A stretch of 64,000 bases of DNA from OLB23 sp965230965. GTDB taxonomy: Bacteria > Patescibacteriota > Microgenomatia > UBA1406 > HO2-37-13b. The stretch lies in contig OZ246401.1 of assembly GCA_965230965.1 (NCBI GenBank), forward strand, positions 496,001 through 560,000, given 5' to 3'. Shown here one piece after another: positions 48,360 through 56,856 of the stretch. How positions within the stretch are numbered: position 1 is the first letter of the stretch; the number at the start of each line of letters is the position of its first letter. The notes beneath the pieces were generated by a model, which was given only the letters and a program-made list of their open reading frames with translations, had not been told where the DNA came from and did no database searches. The position numbers and the translations under genes were made by a program.

Positions 48360-49907
48360 ATGCGCCTCGCTGCGATTGTTCTCTCGATAATTTTTATTCT
48401 GCACAGCATTTCTGCGGTCGGTCTGTACAATTCAAACGACGCACCGCAATATTTTACTGGAGAGGCAATAGTGAAGCACCACAGTATTGATATGGGCTCA
48501 TTTTCTGCCGACAAACATTATTTTGTGCATCCTGATGTAACAGTTATGAATGGGCGATCAGTGGGGATTCGGGGCTATATGGTAAGCCTTTTGACAACTC
48601 CCTTGCATGTAGCTGCGGAATTTATTGGACCCTTATTAACTACAAAAAATATGCCGCCAGAGATTTTGTCGGCTGGATTTAAAAAAGAGCTGGCATTGAC
48701 CATGTTGTTCCCAATATTTACCATTATTGGCCTCGGATTTTTGTATGCGACTATACAAGAAGTAGTAGGTGTAAGCTGGATAGCGGCATTGAGCATATTG
48801 CTCATGGGATTGGGAACATATGCATGGAAGTTCGGAACAATGTATGCGCGCCAGCCAATAATGCTGGCGCTCCTTGGCGCCGCAATATTCTTGGCCTGGC
48901 GCATTCATAATAATAAGAGTCATAAAAATGTGCGCGGTTATTTATACATCTACGCATTGTTGGCCGCGCTCAGCTTTGGCATAGACAGCATATTGTTTTT
49001 GGCTTTGAGCCTGTATTTTGGGCTGTATCTTTTTATGAATGTGCGCCGCGATCGCGGTGTGCTTTTGGCACTAATACCTTATGCCGCGCTTGTCGCCACA
49101 CTCGCTTTCTCGCATTATTACTTTTACAACAATCTCAATTTTGCCTTATACAATGCGTATCCTGTACTTTTGACAATACCTGAGGCTGAAAGAAGTGCTT
49201 TTTTGCTTTCAACACCTCTTTTTCCCACGGTTTTCTACATTTTGTTCGGTTTTGGCCAACTACCAGCGGCGAGTTTTACACATTTTTTGCCGTATCCTGA
49301 GGTTGCTACGGCTTTTTCAGCTTCATTTGCGCAGCGATACATGTTTTATGGTCTTTTTTCGGTCTCGCCATTCCTTTTACTAAGCATATTTGGTTTCAAA
49401 TCTACCTCAAAAAAGCATACTCAACCCTATACTCAGCTCATGATATTTAGCGGGCTTTTGTTCATCATTGGCATCCTTGCCAATACAAAAAACTTTGGTT
49501 TTTATGCCGCGAATTCCTACGACATTCGCTATTTTTACCCCTATGCAATGCTTTTAGTGGTACCCTCGGCTATGGGTATGAAAAGGCTCATTCAAGGGGC
49601 AAGGCAGGCATACAAGGCTATTGTGGTTGCTACCACCATACTTTTTCTTGCCTTATTTTCGATCTTTATGTCCTGGATTGGCTTACTAAATATGTATAAA
49701 TCTTCCTTAACAGGCGAGCGCCGCATATGGATTGATCACACCGGTTTTAATACGCTTTCTTCGCACACATATCTTGAATATCTGAACGCAACATTCTTGA
49801 ATCGAGAAAATATTGGAGTTGCAGTACTATTGTGTGTTGTGGCAATACTTATTTCGCTAGGGATACGTCAAATCTTCTTCCCACAGACTCACCTTTCACG
49901 GAAATAA
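48360..49907 (+). CDS. Multi-pass membrane protein, GT-C-like (515 aa)
   Basis: The start at 48360, one base after the previous stop, gives a signal-anchor MRLAAIVLSIIFILHSISAV. The external loop has NSNDAPQYFTGEAIVKHHSID, where the conserved acidic residue (ND) may be the GT-C catalytic site. About ten helices follow. No close family is recognised. It is coupled to the gene before it and converges with the GT-C gene 49849, overlapping by 59 bases. Confidence 0.68.
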   Translation: MRLAAIVLSIIFILHSISAVGLYNSNDAPQYFTGEAIVKHHSIDMGSFSADKHYFVHPDVTVMNGRSVGIRGYMVSLLTTPLHVAAEFIGPLLTTKNMPPEILSAGFKKELALTMLFPIFTIIGLGFLYATIQEVVGVSWIAALSILLMGLGTYAWKFGTMYARQPIMLALLGAAIFLAWRIHNNKSHKNVRGYLYIYALLAALSFGIDSILFLALSLYFGLYLFMNVRRDRGVLLALIPYAALVATLAFSHYYFYNNLNFALYNAYPVLLTIPEAERSAFLLSTPLFPTVFYILFGFGQLPAASFTHFLPYPEVATAFSASFAQRYMFYGLFSVSPFLLLSIFGFKSTSKKHTQPYTQLMIFSGLLFIIGILANTKNFGFYAANSYDIRYFYPYAMLLVVPSAMGMKRLIQGARQAYKAIVVATTILFLALFSIFMSWIGLLNMYKSSLTGERRIWIDHTGFNTLSSHTYLEYLNATFLNRENIGVAVLLCVVAILISLGIRQIFFPQTHLSRK

Positions 49908-51303
49908 GTGCAACTTTCTCAATCTTCCAGCCACACTGAACAATTAGCTCGGGTAAGATGTAGTCGCGTGGGCTCGCGTAAATAACTGCTTTTGTGCTTG
50001 TTCCATTAAGCCGCATACATATATCTGTATGTGAAAGTGGGGGATACATGGTCTCTTTTCTAGCTAAAAAAGCAAAGCTAGCTGATTCTGGTTGTCCCCA
50101 TTGGCCCCAGCCAGGTTCATAGGTGTAAGTTGGTATCATCGAGCTCACTGAAGTTGCATCTTGAGCAATGATTTCAGCGAAAGGCACGTTATGATCAGGC
50201 AATGTGCGAGGGAATATGTACCAAAAGCGATAAAGATTAATTGCACCGATCAACGCAAAGATAATGAAAAGAAGTGGTTTTTTGAACTTAGACAATACTG
50301 ATGTGAAGCCAAATATGCCATACGCAGCGACAATACTAATATAGGGTACCATGCCGACGGTTCGGCCAAAACTAGGCACAGAGGCAGGGTTATGAATGTC
50401 TAAAGCCGCCGGCAGCTGAACAAGAAGGAATGGCACGCCCAAAAACAGGAGGAACTTTTTAATATTCTCTTTGCGTATATGGCGAAAGAGGTACACCATG
50501 CCACCGATAAGAAAGACTGTGGTAATTTCATCTAGGTGAGCTTGATTAGGCGTGGAGCCTCTGAAACCGGTGTCGCCATGAATAAAGAGCGCCTGCAGTT
50601 GTAAGTAATAGTTTTTTAATATCTGCAGGATGATATCCAATGGGCCCATTTGTTGCATCTGACCAATGGCAAGTTTTTCACCAATATGTGATCCGGAGGA
50701 AAAAAAGTTTTCTGGTGAGGCGAGCATTTCTTTAAAGAAAAATACACCAGCAATAATTGCGCTGACAAATGTTATCGGATTGAATAATGATAGCGCGAAC
50801 AGTCCCCATGCAGCCGCCTGTGAGTAGAGTGACATGCCAATCGCGATGCCCGCCGCTACGCGGCGCTTCTCTAAAAGCAGCAGTGGTATGATGGCGGCGA
50901 AAAATGGGATTAAAGAATATGGTTTTCCCGAATGGGACATGCTTATGTCCCAGAAACTTAGAGTCATGCAAAGCCCTGAATAAATACTTATGGCTCGGCT
51001 CTTCGTTAGAGTTTTGGCATATAACATTGTGGCCAAAACACCCAGCAAACTGATCAAAACAGATGTTATTTTGAGTGTTAAAAATGAAAGACCACCAATT
51101 CGCGTGGTAATGGTTGTGATGAGCGGAAAGAGTGCCCCATCACCACCCCAACGAACAATTTGTGCAGTTTTTGCCATACGCAAGTGTTCGATAATGTCTC
51201 CAAAAAGCGCTGCGGGTAATGTATCTACGTATGCAATACGAGCGACAAAGGCAATGAGCAAAACAAGAATTAATGTAGCGGTGTATTTATCTTCCTTCTT
51301 CAT
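49849..51303 (-). CDS. GT-C glycosyltransferase-like membrane protein (484 aa)
   Basis: The preferred ATG at 51303 (MKKEDKYTATLILVLL) is 12 bases after TATACT. The protein has about ten helices; the loop after the first helix, LPAALFGDIIEHLRMAKT, has the acidic GD-x-x-E pattern of PMT/ArnT-like GT-C enzymes. A small C-terminal soluble part follows the last helix. It overlaps the membrane protein 51287 by 17 bases and the convergent gene by 59 bases. Substrate unknown. Confidence 0.7.
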   Translation of the reverse strand: MKKEDKYTATLILVLLIAFVARIAYVDTLPAALFGDIIEHLRMAKTAQIVRWGGDGALFPLITTITTRIGGLSFLTLKITSVLISLLGVLATMLYAKTLTKSRAISIYSGLCMTLSFWDISMSHSGKPYSLIPFFAAIIPLLLLEKRRVAAGIAIGMSLYSQAAAWGLFALSLFNPITFVSAIIAGVFFFKEMLASPENFFSSGSHIGEKLAIGQMQQMGPLDIILQILKNYYLQLQALFIHGDTGFRGSTPNQAHLDEITTVFLIGGMVYLFRHIRKENIKKFLLFLGVPFLLVQLPAALDIHNPASVPSFGRTVGMVPYISIVAAYGIFGFTSVLSKFKKPLLFIIFALIGAINLYRFWYIFPRTLPDHNVPFAEIIAQDATSVSSMIPTYTYEPGWGQWGQPESASFAFLARKETMYPPLSHTDICMRLNGTSTKAVIYASPRDYILPELIVQCGWKIEKVALISVKGESVGRRFDVSLAK

Positions 51304-51838
51304 ACGAGCTACCAAAGTATAGCGGGATCGTATTAAAGAAATCGACAAGTTTTTTGCCTTTTGGCGTCAGCTTCCAGCATTGATCCATAGGTTCGATTGT
51401 TGCGGTGCGCTGTTGTTCATCGAGTCGTCGTTCAATAGCTCCGTTTTGTAGTACATACTTATTAATAAAATCGCTTGTGAGTTCAGTCTGTGTCGCTCCC
51501 TCAGAACACGACACGTGTTTTTCTGTAAGTGTTGTAAGCAAAAATGTTGTCACAGAGCGATCAACGGTAACTGGCACAAGCACAAAAAATACGAGTGTCA
51601 AGCTTGCGGCAATAACCACAGCTGCAATGTATGTTTCTATCACGTGTTTTTTTATCGTAAATAAGTAAAAGCCATACAATATATAGATTGCTGTGACAGT
51701 CCAAAGTATGTTAAGACCGCGGTACAAAAGAATGGGTTGTTGTGAAAATAGCGAGGTATGAAAAAGAGCGGTAAACAAAAGGAAAAATGTGATGCCAACC
51801 GAACTATAAATGAGTAGTAATTTTAGAAGTTTTTTCAT
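51287..51838 (-). CDS. Membrane protein of unknown function (183 aa)
   Basis: The protein has four hydrophobic segments (LLLIYSSVGITFFLLFTALF, ILWTVTAIYILYGFYLF, YIAAVVIAASLTLVFFVLVP, and a shorter one) and a soluble C-terminal part with two cysteines (HVSCSEGA, DQCWKLT). No family recognised. It overlaps the methyltransferase gene by four bases and the GT-C gene by 17, so it is translated within the glycan cluster. Confidence 0.65.
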   Translation of the reverse strand: MKKLLKLLLIYSSVGITFFLLFTALFHTSLFSQQPILLYRGLNILWTVTAIYILYGFYLFTIKKHVIETYIAAVVIAASLTLVFFVLVPVTVDRSVTTFLLTTLTEKHVSCSEGATQTELTSDFINKYVLQNGAIERRLDEQQRTATIEPMDQCWKLTPKGKKLVDFFNTIPLYFGSSYEEGR

Positions 51839-52656
51839 TTTTTCTTTGCTACAACAGCCAAATTTACGGATGCTTGCAAAGGAAGTCTCTTATCAAGAAG
51901 TTTTGAGGGAAGAGCAAAAAGGAATGCGATGACTGACGATACAGGTTTTGGGCTGTTGAAATTGAAGCGATCAAATGATTTTGTTCCTGCTCGCTCGACG
52001 AGATTTTTGCCAATGCCATAAAGCACAAAGTGAGAAAAAGGCCAGCACCAATGGACGATCTTTTTTACTCTGGCCGGTATAAATCCTGATTTTTTCAAGA
52101 CGCTTTGGAAAGTTGCGACAGTATAAAGTCGCTCATGATCTGCCCATATACCAGCGAGCCACCAGATATGTTTTGGAATATGGAGCCCTATAATCATGAG
52201 TAGCCAATTAAGTGGATCCCAAAGAAAAGGGAACTTATTATTGGGCACCGAAAAAATAGCAATGCCACTTGGTTTAAGTATGCGATGCAATTCCTTTGCT
52301 CCAGCAAGATCATCATCGAGATGCTCTAAAACCTCTGAACAAATTATGCAGTCAAAATAGTTATCAGCAAAAGGAAGCCCATAGATTGAACCCTTTTTTA
52401 TGGTAACTCGAGCGTCATTTTTATTAATACTGCGAGCCGCATTGAGATATTCTTTGTTTACATCTACACCAACTATTTCTTTTGGGAAGTCAAACATGCT
52501 GACTGATCTTATATAAAAACCGCGCCCGCAGCCGATCTCTAGAATTTTTTTTGGCTTAGCTTTGACAACGTTTTCTAAAATGAAGCGAGCTCTTTTTGCA
52601 TAAGCTGGGTCAACTTCTGAGCGCAGAATATTGTTAATCAAAGTGAAATACATCAT
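51835..52656 (-). CDS. Class I SAM-dependent methyltransferase (273 aa)
   Basis: The start at 52656 (MMYFTLINN) is preferred because the longer frame covers the GT4 gene. The fold is clear: KKILEIGCGRGFYIRSV, IVGVDVNKEYL, ICSEVLEHLDD and PSGIAIFSVPNN. The C-terminal part (WGIWADHERLYTVATFQSVL-like) is typical of methyltransferases in surface-glycan clusters. It overlaps the GT4 gene by 23 bases. The substrate is probably a sugar or polyprenyl-linked molecule, by neighbourhood only. Confidence 0.8.
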   Translation of the reverse strand: MMYFTLINNILRSEVDPAYAKRARFILENVVKAKPKKILEIGCGRGFYIRSVSMFDFPKEIVGVDVNKEYLNAARSINKNDARVTIKKGSIYGLPFADNYFDCIICSEVLEHLDDDLAGAKELHRILKPSGIAIFSVPNNKFPFLWDPLNWLLMIIGLHIPKHIWWLAGIWADHERLYTVATFQSVLKKSGFIPARVKKIVHWCWPFSHFVLYGIGKNLVERAGTKSFDRFNFNSPKPVSSVIAFLFALPSKLLDKRLPLQASVNLAVVAKKK

Positions 52657-53767
52657 ATGCGTGTAAGAATTGTAACGCTTTTTTCTTATTTTGCAGATAC
52701 ATTTTTCTGTTTTTAAGCGTGGCAACGATTGTCTTGGCCAAGCTAGATGGGTTTTTAGATTGAGCCAAAGCCCCAAAACCCGATTCCTTGACGAGCATGC
52801 GAGCGCCAGGTATGTTGGTTACAACGATAGGAACTTCGTTATGAGCGGCTTCAATTTGTGTGACAGGGAAGCAGTCAGAACGTGATGATATGACAAACAC
52901 GTCAATATTTTTGTAAAAATGGGCTAAGTCACCGCTATCGAGGAGACCTAAAAATGTGATATTTTTGGCATTTTTTTCTATAAGTTTTTTGTGGTGATCA
53001 AAATAAGGTTCATACTCCATAATGTGTTTGCCGGCAAAAACGATATGAGCTTTGGGTAGGGATTTTTTAATCTGCGGCATCGCTTCCAGCAGATTATCAT
53101 AGCCTTTTTCTTCAACGAACCTGCCAGCAATGCCAATTAATATATGTTTTCTTTTTAAGGTGGCTATTTTTTTCACAAAGGTAGGATCTGCCGCTCCCTG
53201 CGCAGCTTTAAAACTTGGTATATACGCTCGAAATGTGCGCAGGGCATATTTCATAACCCGCGAATGTTCCGCGTAGTCACGAGTGTACGTTGAGGTCACA
53301 TTCGCGAGCAAAAATGACGGAATACTGAGTGCGTCAAACAATATTTCCATCATCTTATGCGCAATAATATTGCCTGTTTGACGGGGTAAAGTGAGGTCGC
53401 CTTGATGATATATGGCCAGTTTTTTGCCAAAACATTTCGCCACCACAGATAAAAACAGAATATTGCTATTTGGCGAGTTAATAATAACCCAGTCATATTT
53501 TGGCAAAAGCTTTATATAGCGTGCAAGCAGTGCTAGTGAATAATGTGTGCGGCTTATTTTCAGTTGATATGGCGCTCTAACAACCCGCACTCCCTTCACT
53601 TTTTCTTCCAAAGCAAGATCTTTATCAAATTGTGTTGTCAAGACGACAACATCGTACCCTTGGTCCTGAAGATTTTGTGCAAGATAGAAAAATGCTTGTG
53701 AAATACCTGTCCAATGAGGTAAGAAGTATTCGCTTACAAGCAGTACGCGGCCTTTACTTTTTCCCAT
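52634..53767 (-). CDS. Family 4 glycosyltransferase
   Basis: The 377-residue protein (ATG at 53767) is a GT-B enzyme of family 4. The N-terminal half has SEYFLPHWTGISQAFFYLAQNL and the C-terminal half the nucleotide-sugar site GRFVEEKGYDNLLEAM, FLGLLDSGDL and SSRSDCFPVTQIEAAHNEVP with the acidic E of the EX7E-like motif. It makes glycosidic bonds with retention. It overlaps both neighbours (14 bases with the HAD gene, 23 with the methyltransferase). Confidence 0.85.
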   Translation of the reverse strand: MGKSKGRVLLVSEYFLPHWTGISQAFFYLAQNLQDQGYDVVVLTTQFDKDLALEEKVKGVRVVRAPYQLKISRTHYSLALLARYIKLLPKYDWVIINSPNSNILFLSVVAKCFGKKLAIYHQGDLTLPRQTGNIIAHKMMEILFDALSIPSFLLANVTSTYTRDYAEHSRVMKYALRTFRAYIPSFKAAQGAADPTFVKKIATLKRKHILIGIAGRFVEEKGYDNLLEAMPQIKKSLPKAHIVFAGKHIMEYEPYFDHHKKLIEKNAKNITFLGLLDSGDLAHFYKNIDVFVISSRSDCFPVTQIEAAHNEVPIVVTNIPGARMLVKESGFGALAQSKNPSSLAKTIVATLKNRKMYLQNKKKALQFLHAYDVFHFD

Positions 53768-54332
53768 TACTCGCAATAGTTTTTTCTATATGAGTAACTG
53801 CTTTTTTTAGCGAGGGGAAGCGGAGTGGATAATGAATGCTACGATCAAAAATATTGTAAATCCAGAGATTTTTTGATGTTGTTGTTTTATTAAGGTGTGA
53901 TACAACATCCCAATTATCCTCGACAAATACATCAAGCCCAAGTCGTTTGACCATTTTTTCTTTATATAAATGCGGCTGCATATTATTTTCATTCATAAAG
54001 ACGCCTTCGAATGTATCGTGCGCTTTCATAAGTCGTAGCCAGCGCTTTAAATCAGGTTTCAGAAAATCATAGCGAGCGGTTACAAGATAGGGCTCTATAA
54101 TGCCCTTTTCACGGAGTTTTTTTATGTCAGAAAATCCGCCAGCAATAAAAATACTTGATAAGTGAAAGATGTGCCAGAGGAAGCGTTCGGGTGGGGTTGA
54201 GGGAACGTAGAAGACCTTTTCTTTTTTTGGAAAAAATTTATGTTTGAACTGCACAACGGGTGCTCTGACGATACGTGCGGGGTTATAAAGAAGTACTCCG
54301 TCTAAATCAAAGCCCACTTTAATTTTTTTCAT
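53754..54332 (-). CDS. HAD-superfamily hydrolase-like protein (192 aa)
   Basis: The N-terminal GFDLDGVLLYNP is the catalytic DxDG motif I of HAD phosphatases. A later threonine-containing YLVTARYDF is motif II, and MVKRLGLDVFVEDNWD fits motif III/IV (lysine, then acidic pair). The substrate is unknown, probably a sugar phosphate or glycan intermediate. TATACT (54340-54345, minus strand) ends seven bases before the ATG, so the glycan operon probably starts here with a leaderless mRNA. Confidence 0.75.
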   Translation of the reverse strand: MKKIKVGFDLDGVLLYNPARIVRAPVVQFKHKFFPKKEKVFYVPSTPPERFLWHIFHLSSIFIAGGFSDIKKLREKGIIEPYLVTARYDFLKPDLKRWLRLMKAHDTFEGVFMNENNMQPHLYKEKMVKRLGLDVFVEDNWDVVSHLNKTTTSKNLWIYNIFDRSIHYPLRFPSLKKAVTHIEKTIASNGKK

Positions 54333-54359
54333 AGCGTTTAGTATATCACGGAATGAGCG

Positions 54360-56015
54360 TTAAATACGCTCAAGTACCTTAATACCAAGTAAATCTAGCG
54401 ATGTTTTTATAGTGAGACTTGCAGCTTCTATGAGCGCAAGTCTCATCTCCTTTTCCTCTGGAGAAGCTTTTAGAATGCTTTGCTTATCATATAAAAGATT
54501 GCATGCTTGGGCCAATTCATAAACATACGTACAAATTAAGTGTGGTGCATATGTCTCACCGGCCTGCATAACGACATCTTGAAAGGTTGGTAAGAGATGG
54601 AGAATTGTTTTATCTTCGGCTGTTAATGTATCTCCGTCATTAATAGGTAGCGCCTTCGCCTTATAATCGGCCTTTGCCAGCACGCTACGAAGGCGCGCAT
54701 AGGTATATTGTAGATACGGCCCTGAATTTCCTTGAACCGAGACTGATTGTTCCATATCGAACAGCATATTCTTTTTTGCCTCAGATTTTAAAAATGCATA
54801 TTTTACTGCTCCAACAGCAATAACTTCTGCGGCTTTTTCATCATCATTCTTCAAAAGCTCCTTCAGAACTTTTTCTTTCACGATCTCAACGAGTTCAATT
54901 GCTGACACAATATTGCCCGTTCGCGACGACATTTTCCCTCCTTTAAGGTCAATCATACCGAAGCCAAAATGCATGATTTTGCCTTCTAGTTCAGGGAAGA
55001 TAAGTTCAATCGCTTTTTTTACAACCTGCCAATAGGCATTCTGCTCTGAGGCTGTCGTGACGATAGCTTTATCAAAAGGCCATTCGTTGTGCTTCATACT
55101 AATAAGCCCGATATCTTTTGCCTCATATGTAGGCGTGCCATGTTTGGTAAGAAAGACACGGGTGTGGAGGCCATATTGTTCACCTCGAAACACAATGGCG
55201 CCTTCGCTTTCTTCAAAAACTGAGTCTGTGTTTTTTTTAACAAGGTCGATGCCGGCATTGCTGGTTTCTGACTCAAAATAGTAGCGATCGTAGGTCGTCC
55301 CAATGCGCTTTTCAAATTCTTTGTAATATTCAACGCTCCATGAGCGTGTTTCTTCCCAATTGGCTAAAACCTCAGGATCATGTTGATAAATTGCCTTGTT
55401 TATTGCATCAATAGCAGCCTTTGCTTCAGGATCGGCTTCATAAGCACTCGATCCTTCCTGATAGCATTGTTGTAGATACGCAACTTTTTCTTCTAAGGTT
55501 TTGAGTGCCTTCTTTTCTTCGATAGGTTTTTGTTGGTAAATGTATAGGCACTTTGCTACATGGAGGCCAACATCGCCCTGATAATTGCATCGGAATATTG
55601 TATGGCCACAAAACGCCAGTATGCGTGCCATCGCCTCACCATATGTGTACGAAAAAAGATGACCGATATGCGGTAATTTATGTGTATTTGGCTGACCAAA
55701 TTCAAGACTAATACGCTGTGTATGTTTATTAGCGAGTGATTTAATAGTATTGTGCTCGAGCAGAGTATTGAGTTCTTCGATATATGTGTTTCTATTAATA
55801 CGGAGATTAATAAATGATGAAGTCAATTCAACACTTTCAAAAAGATTGACTGATTTTAATTTTTCGATTATTGCTTCGTCCGAAAGTTGGAGTTTTTTCA
55901 GCTGATGAATGTTGACTGCAAAGTCGCCAAATGCCTTATCTCGCGGATAAAGTAATGTGAAGTCGGCACTTCCCAGAGCCTCAGCAATAGTATTTTGGAC
56001 TTTTTCCTTTAACAT
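54360..56015 (-). CDS. argS: Arginyl-tRNA synthetase
   Basis: The 551-residue class I synthetase has the HIGH-type motif GQPNTHKLPHIGHLFSY, the KMSKS-type GGKMSSRTGN, an additional N-terminal domain (MLKEKVQNTIAEALG...) that recognises the D-loop, and the C-terminal anticodon-binding DALR domain with YTYARLRSVL and CNLLYDKQSIL. Length is normal. TATAAT (56022-56027, minus strand) ends six bases before the ATG, so the mRNA is predicted leaderless. A family B repeat lies just upstream. Confidence 0.97.
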   Translation of the reverse strand: MLKEKVQNTIAEALGSADFTLLYPRDKAFGDFAVNIHQLKKLQLSDEAIIEKLKSVNLFESVELTSSFINLRINRNTYIEELNTLLEHNTIKSLANKHTQRISLEFGQPNTHKLPHIGHLFSYTYGEAMARILAFCGHTIFRCNYQGDVGLHVAKCLYIYQQKPIEEKKALKTLEEKVAYLQQCYQEGSSAYEADPEAKAAIDAINKAIYQHDPEVLANWEETRSWSVEYYKEFEKRIGTTYDRYYFESETSNAGIDLVKKNTDSVFEESEGAIVFRGEQYGLHTRVFLTKHGTPTYEAKDIGLISMKHNEWPFDKAIVTTASEQNAYWQVVKKAIELIFPELEGKIMHFGFGMIDLKGGKMSSRTGNIVSAIELVEIVKEKVLKELLKNDDEKAAEVIAVGAVKYAFLKSEAKKNMLFDMEQSVSVQGNSGPYLQYTYARLRSVLAKADYKAKALPINDGDTLTAEDKTILHLLPTFQDVVMQAGETYAPHLICTYVYELAQACNLLYDKQSILKASPEEKEMRLALIEAASLTIKTSLDLLGIKVLERI

Positions 56016-56030
56016 GAGCTTATTATACCA

Positions 56031-56060
56031 GGCACGATCCTGAAGAAGACACGGTCTTCT
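56031..56060 (-). repeat. Palindromic repeat family B, copy 5
   Basis: GGCACGATCCTGAAGAAGAC followed by ACGGTCTTCT. It abuts the stop codon of the pilin-like gene 56061-56855 and covers the region upstream of the argS -10. Confidence 0.85.
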
Positions 56061-56855
56061 TTAGAACGTCGTTACAAAAAATTCGGTGGGGAATTGTGGG
56101 TAGCTTTGAAAGAGTTTAATTTTTTTGGTTACGTTTCCACCCGTTGTTGCCTCAGAAATTACAGATCTACCTTGAGCTGCCCAATCTTGACCACTTTGTC
56201 GAGTAAACTTAATCTTTGCACCTTCAAAGTTACTATCTGGAGCAATCACGCGAACAATCATGACCTGTGGAGACGCACTAAAAGTAGAAGTGTCAATAGT
56301 GTCTCCAAATTTAAGATCAGATTCATTAGCCATCCCGTTGATCACATCACATTCTTGGTCAATAAGACGTCTTGTAACTATGCCTTCATTTACATTAATG
56401 AAAGTTAACTCAACAGCGAAAGAATTTGTTCCACAAGTTGCATTTTCAGGCAATACGCGTTCAACCAAGATGCTATCGGTAAAGTTTCCATCGGTCACTT
56501 CGTGATTTTGAGAATCGTATCCAGTGAGGTACATGGTGTATTGCATATCTTTTGCTAAAAGCGGGGTAGTAAATGTCGGGGCAGCCTCTAAAATAATCTC
56601 AGCTGTGCCGGTAATATCATCATTCTCAGGCAGAATATCTTGAAGCTGAATTTGCCCAACAGGCTCTTGATCAAGCACATAATCGATCCCAGCCTCGGCC
56701 GCCGCGCGCGCGCGCGACGAATCTTCTTGGAGCTTTGCAATCTTAGTTTCTTGTATGGTAGTGCTCGTAAGCGACAAACCAATGGTTAGCAACACAGAAG
56801 CAACCAAAATCGCAATAAGCAACGCCTGACCTGATTGTGCTTCTTTACTTCTCAT
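56061..56855 (-). CDS. PilX-like type IV pilus minor pilin (264 aa)
   Basis: The N-terminus SGQALLIAILVASVLLTIGL, then STTIQETKIAKLQEDSSRARAAAEAGIDY, is the PilX/type IV pilin-like hydrophobic helix followed by amphipathic helix, with the usual glycine-serine before it. The rest is a beta-rich soluble domain with an isolated cysteine pair (NATCGTN, DQECDV). It follows the large surface protein by one base, so the two are probably parts of one pilus or adhesin complex. Confidence 0.78.
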   Translation of the reverse strand: MRSKEAQSGQALLIAILVASVLLTIGLSLTSTTIQETKIAKLQEDSSRARAAAEAGIDYVLDQEPVGQIQLQDILPENDDITGTAEIILEAAPTFTTPLLAKDMQYTMYLTGYDSQNHEVTDGNFTDSILVERVLPENATCGTNSFAVELTFINVNEGIVTRRLIDQECDVINGMANESDLKFGDTIDTSTFSASPQVMIVRVIAPDSNFEGAKIKFTRQSGQDWAAQGRSVISEATTGGNVTKKIKLFQSYPQFPTEFFVTTF

Positions 56856-56856
56856 A

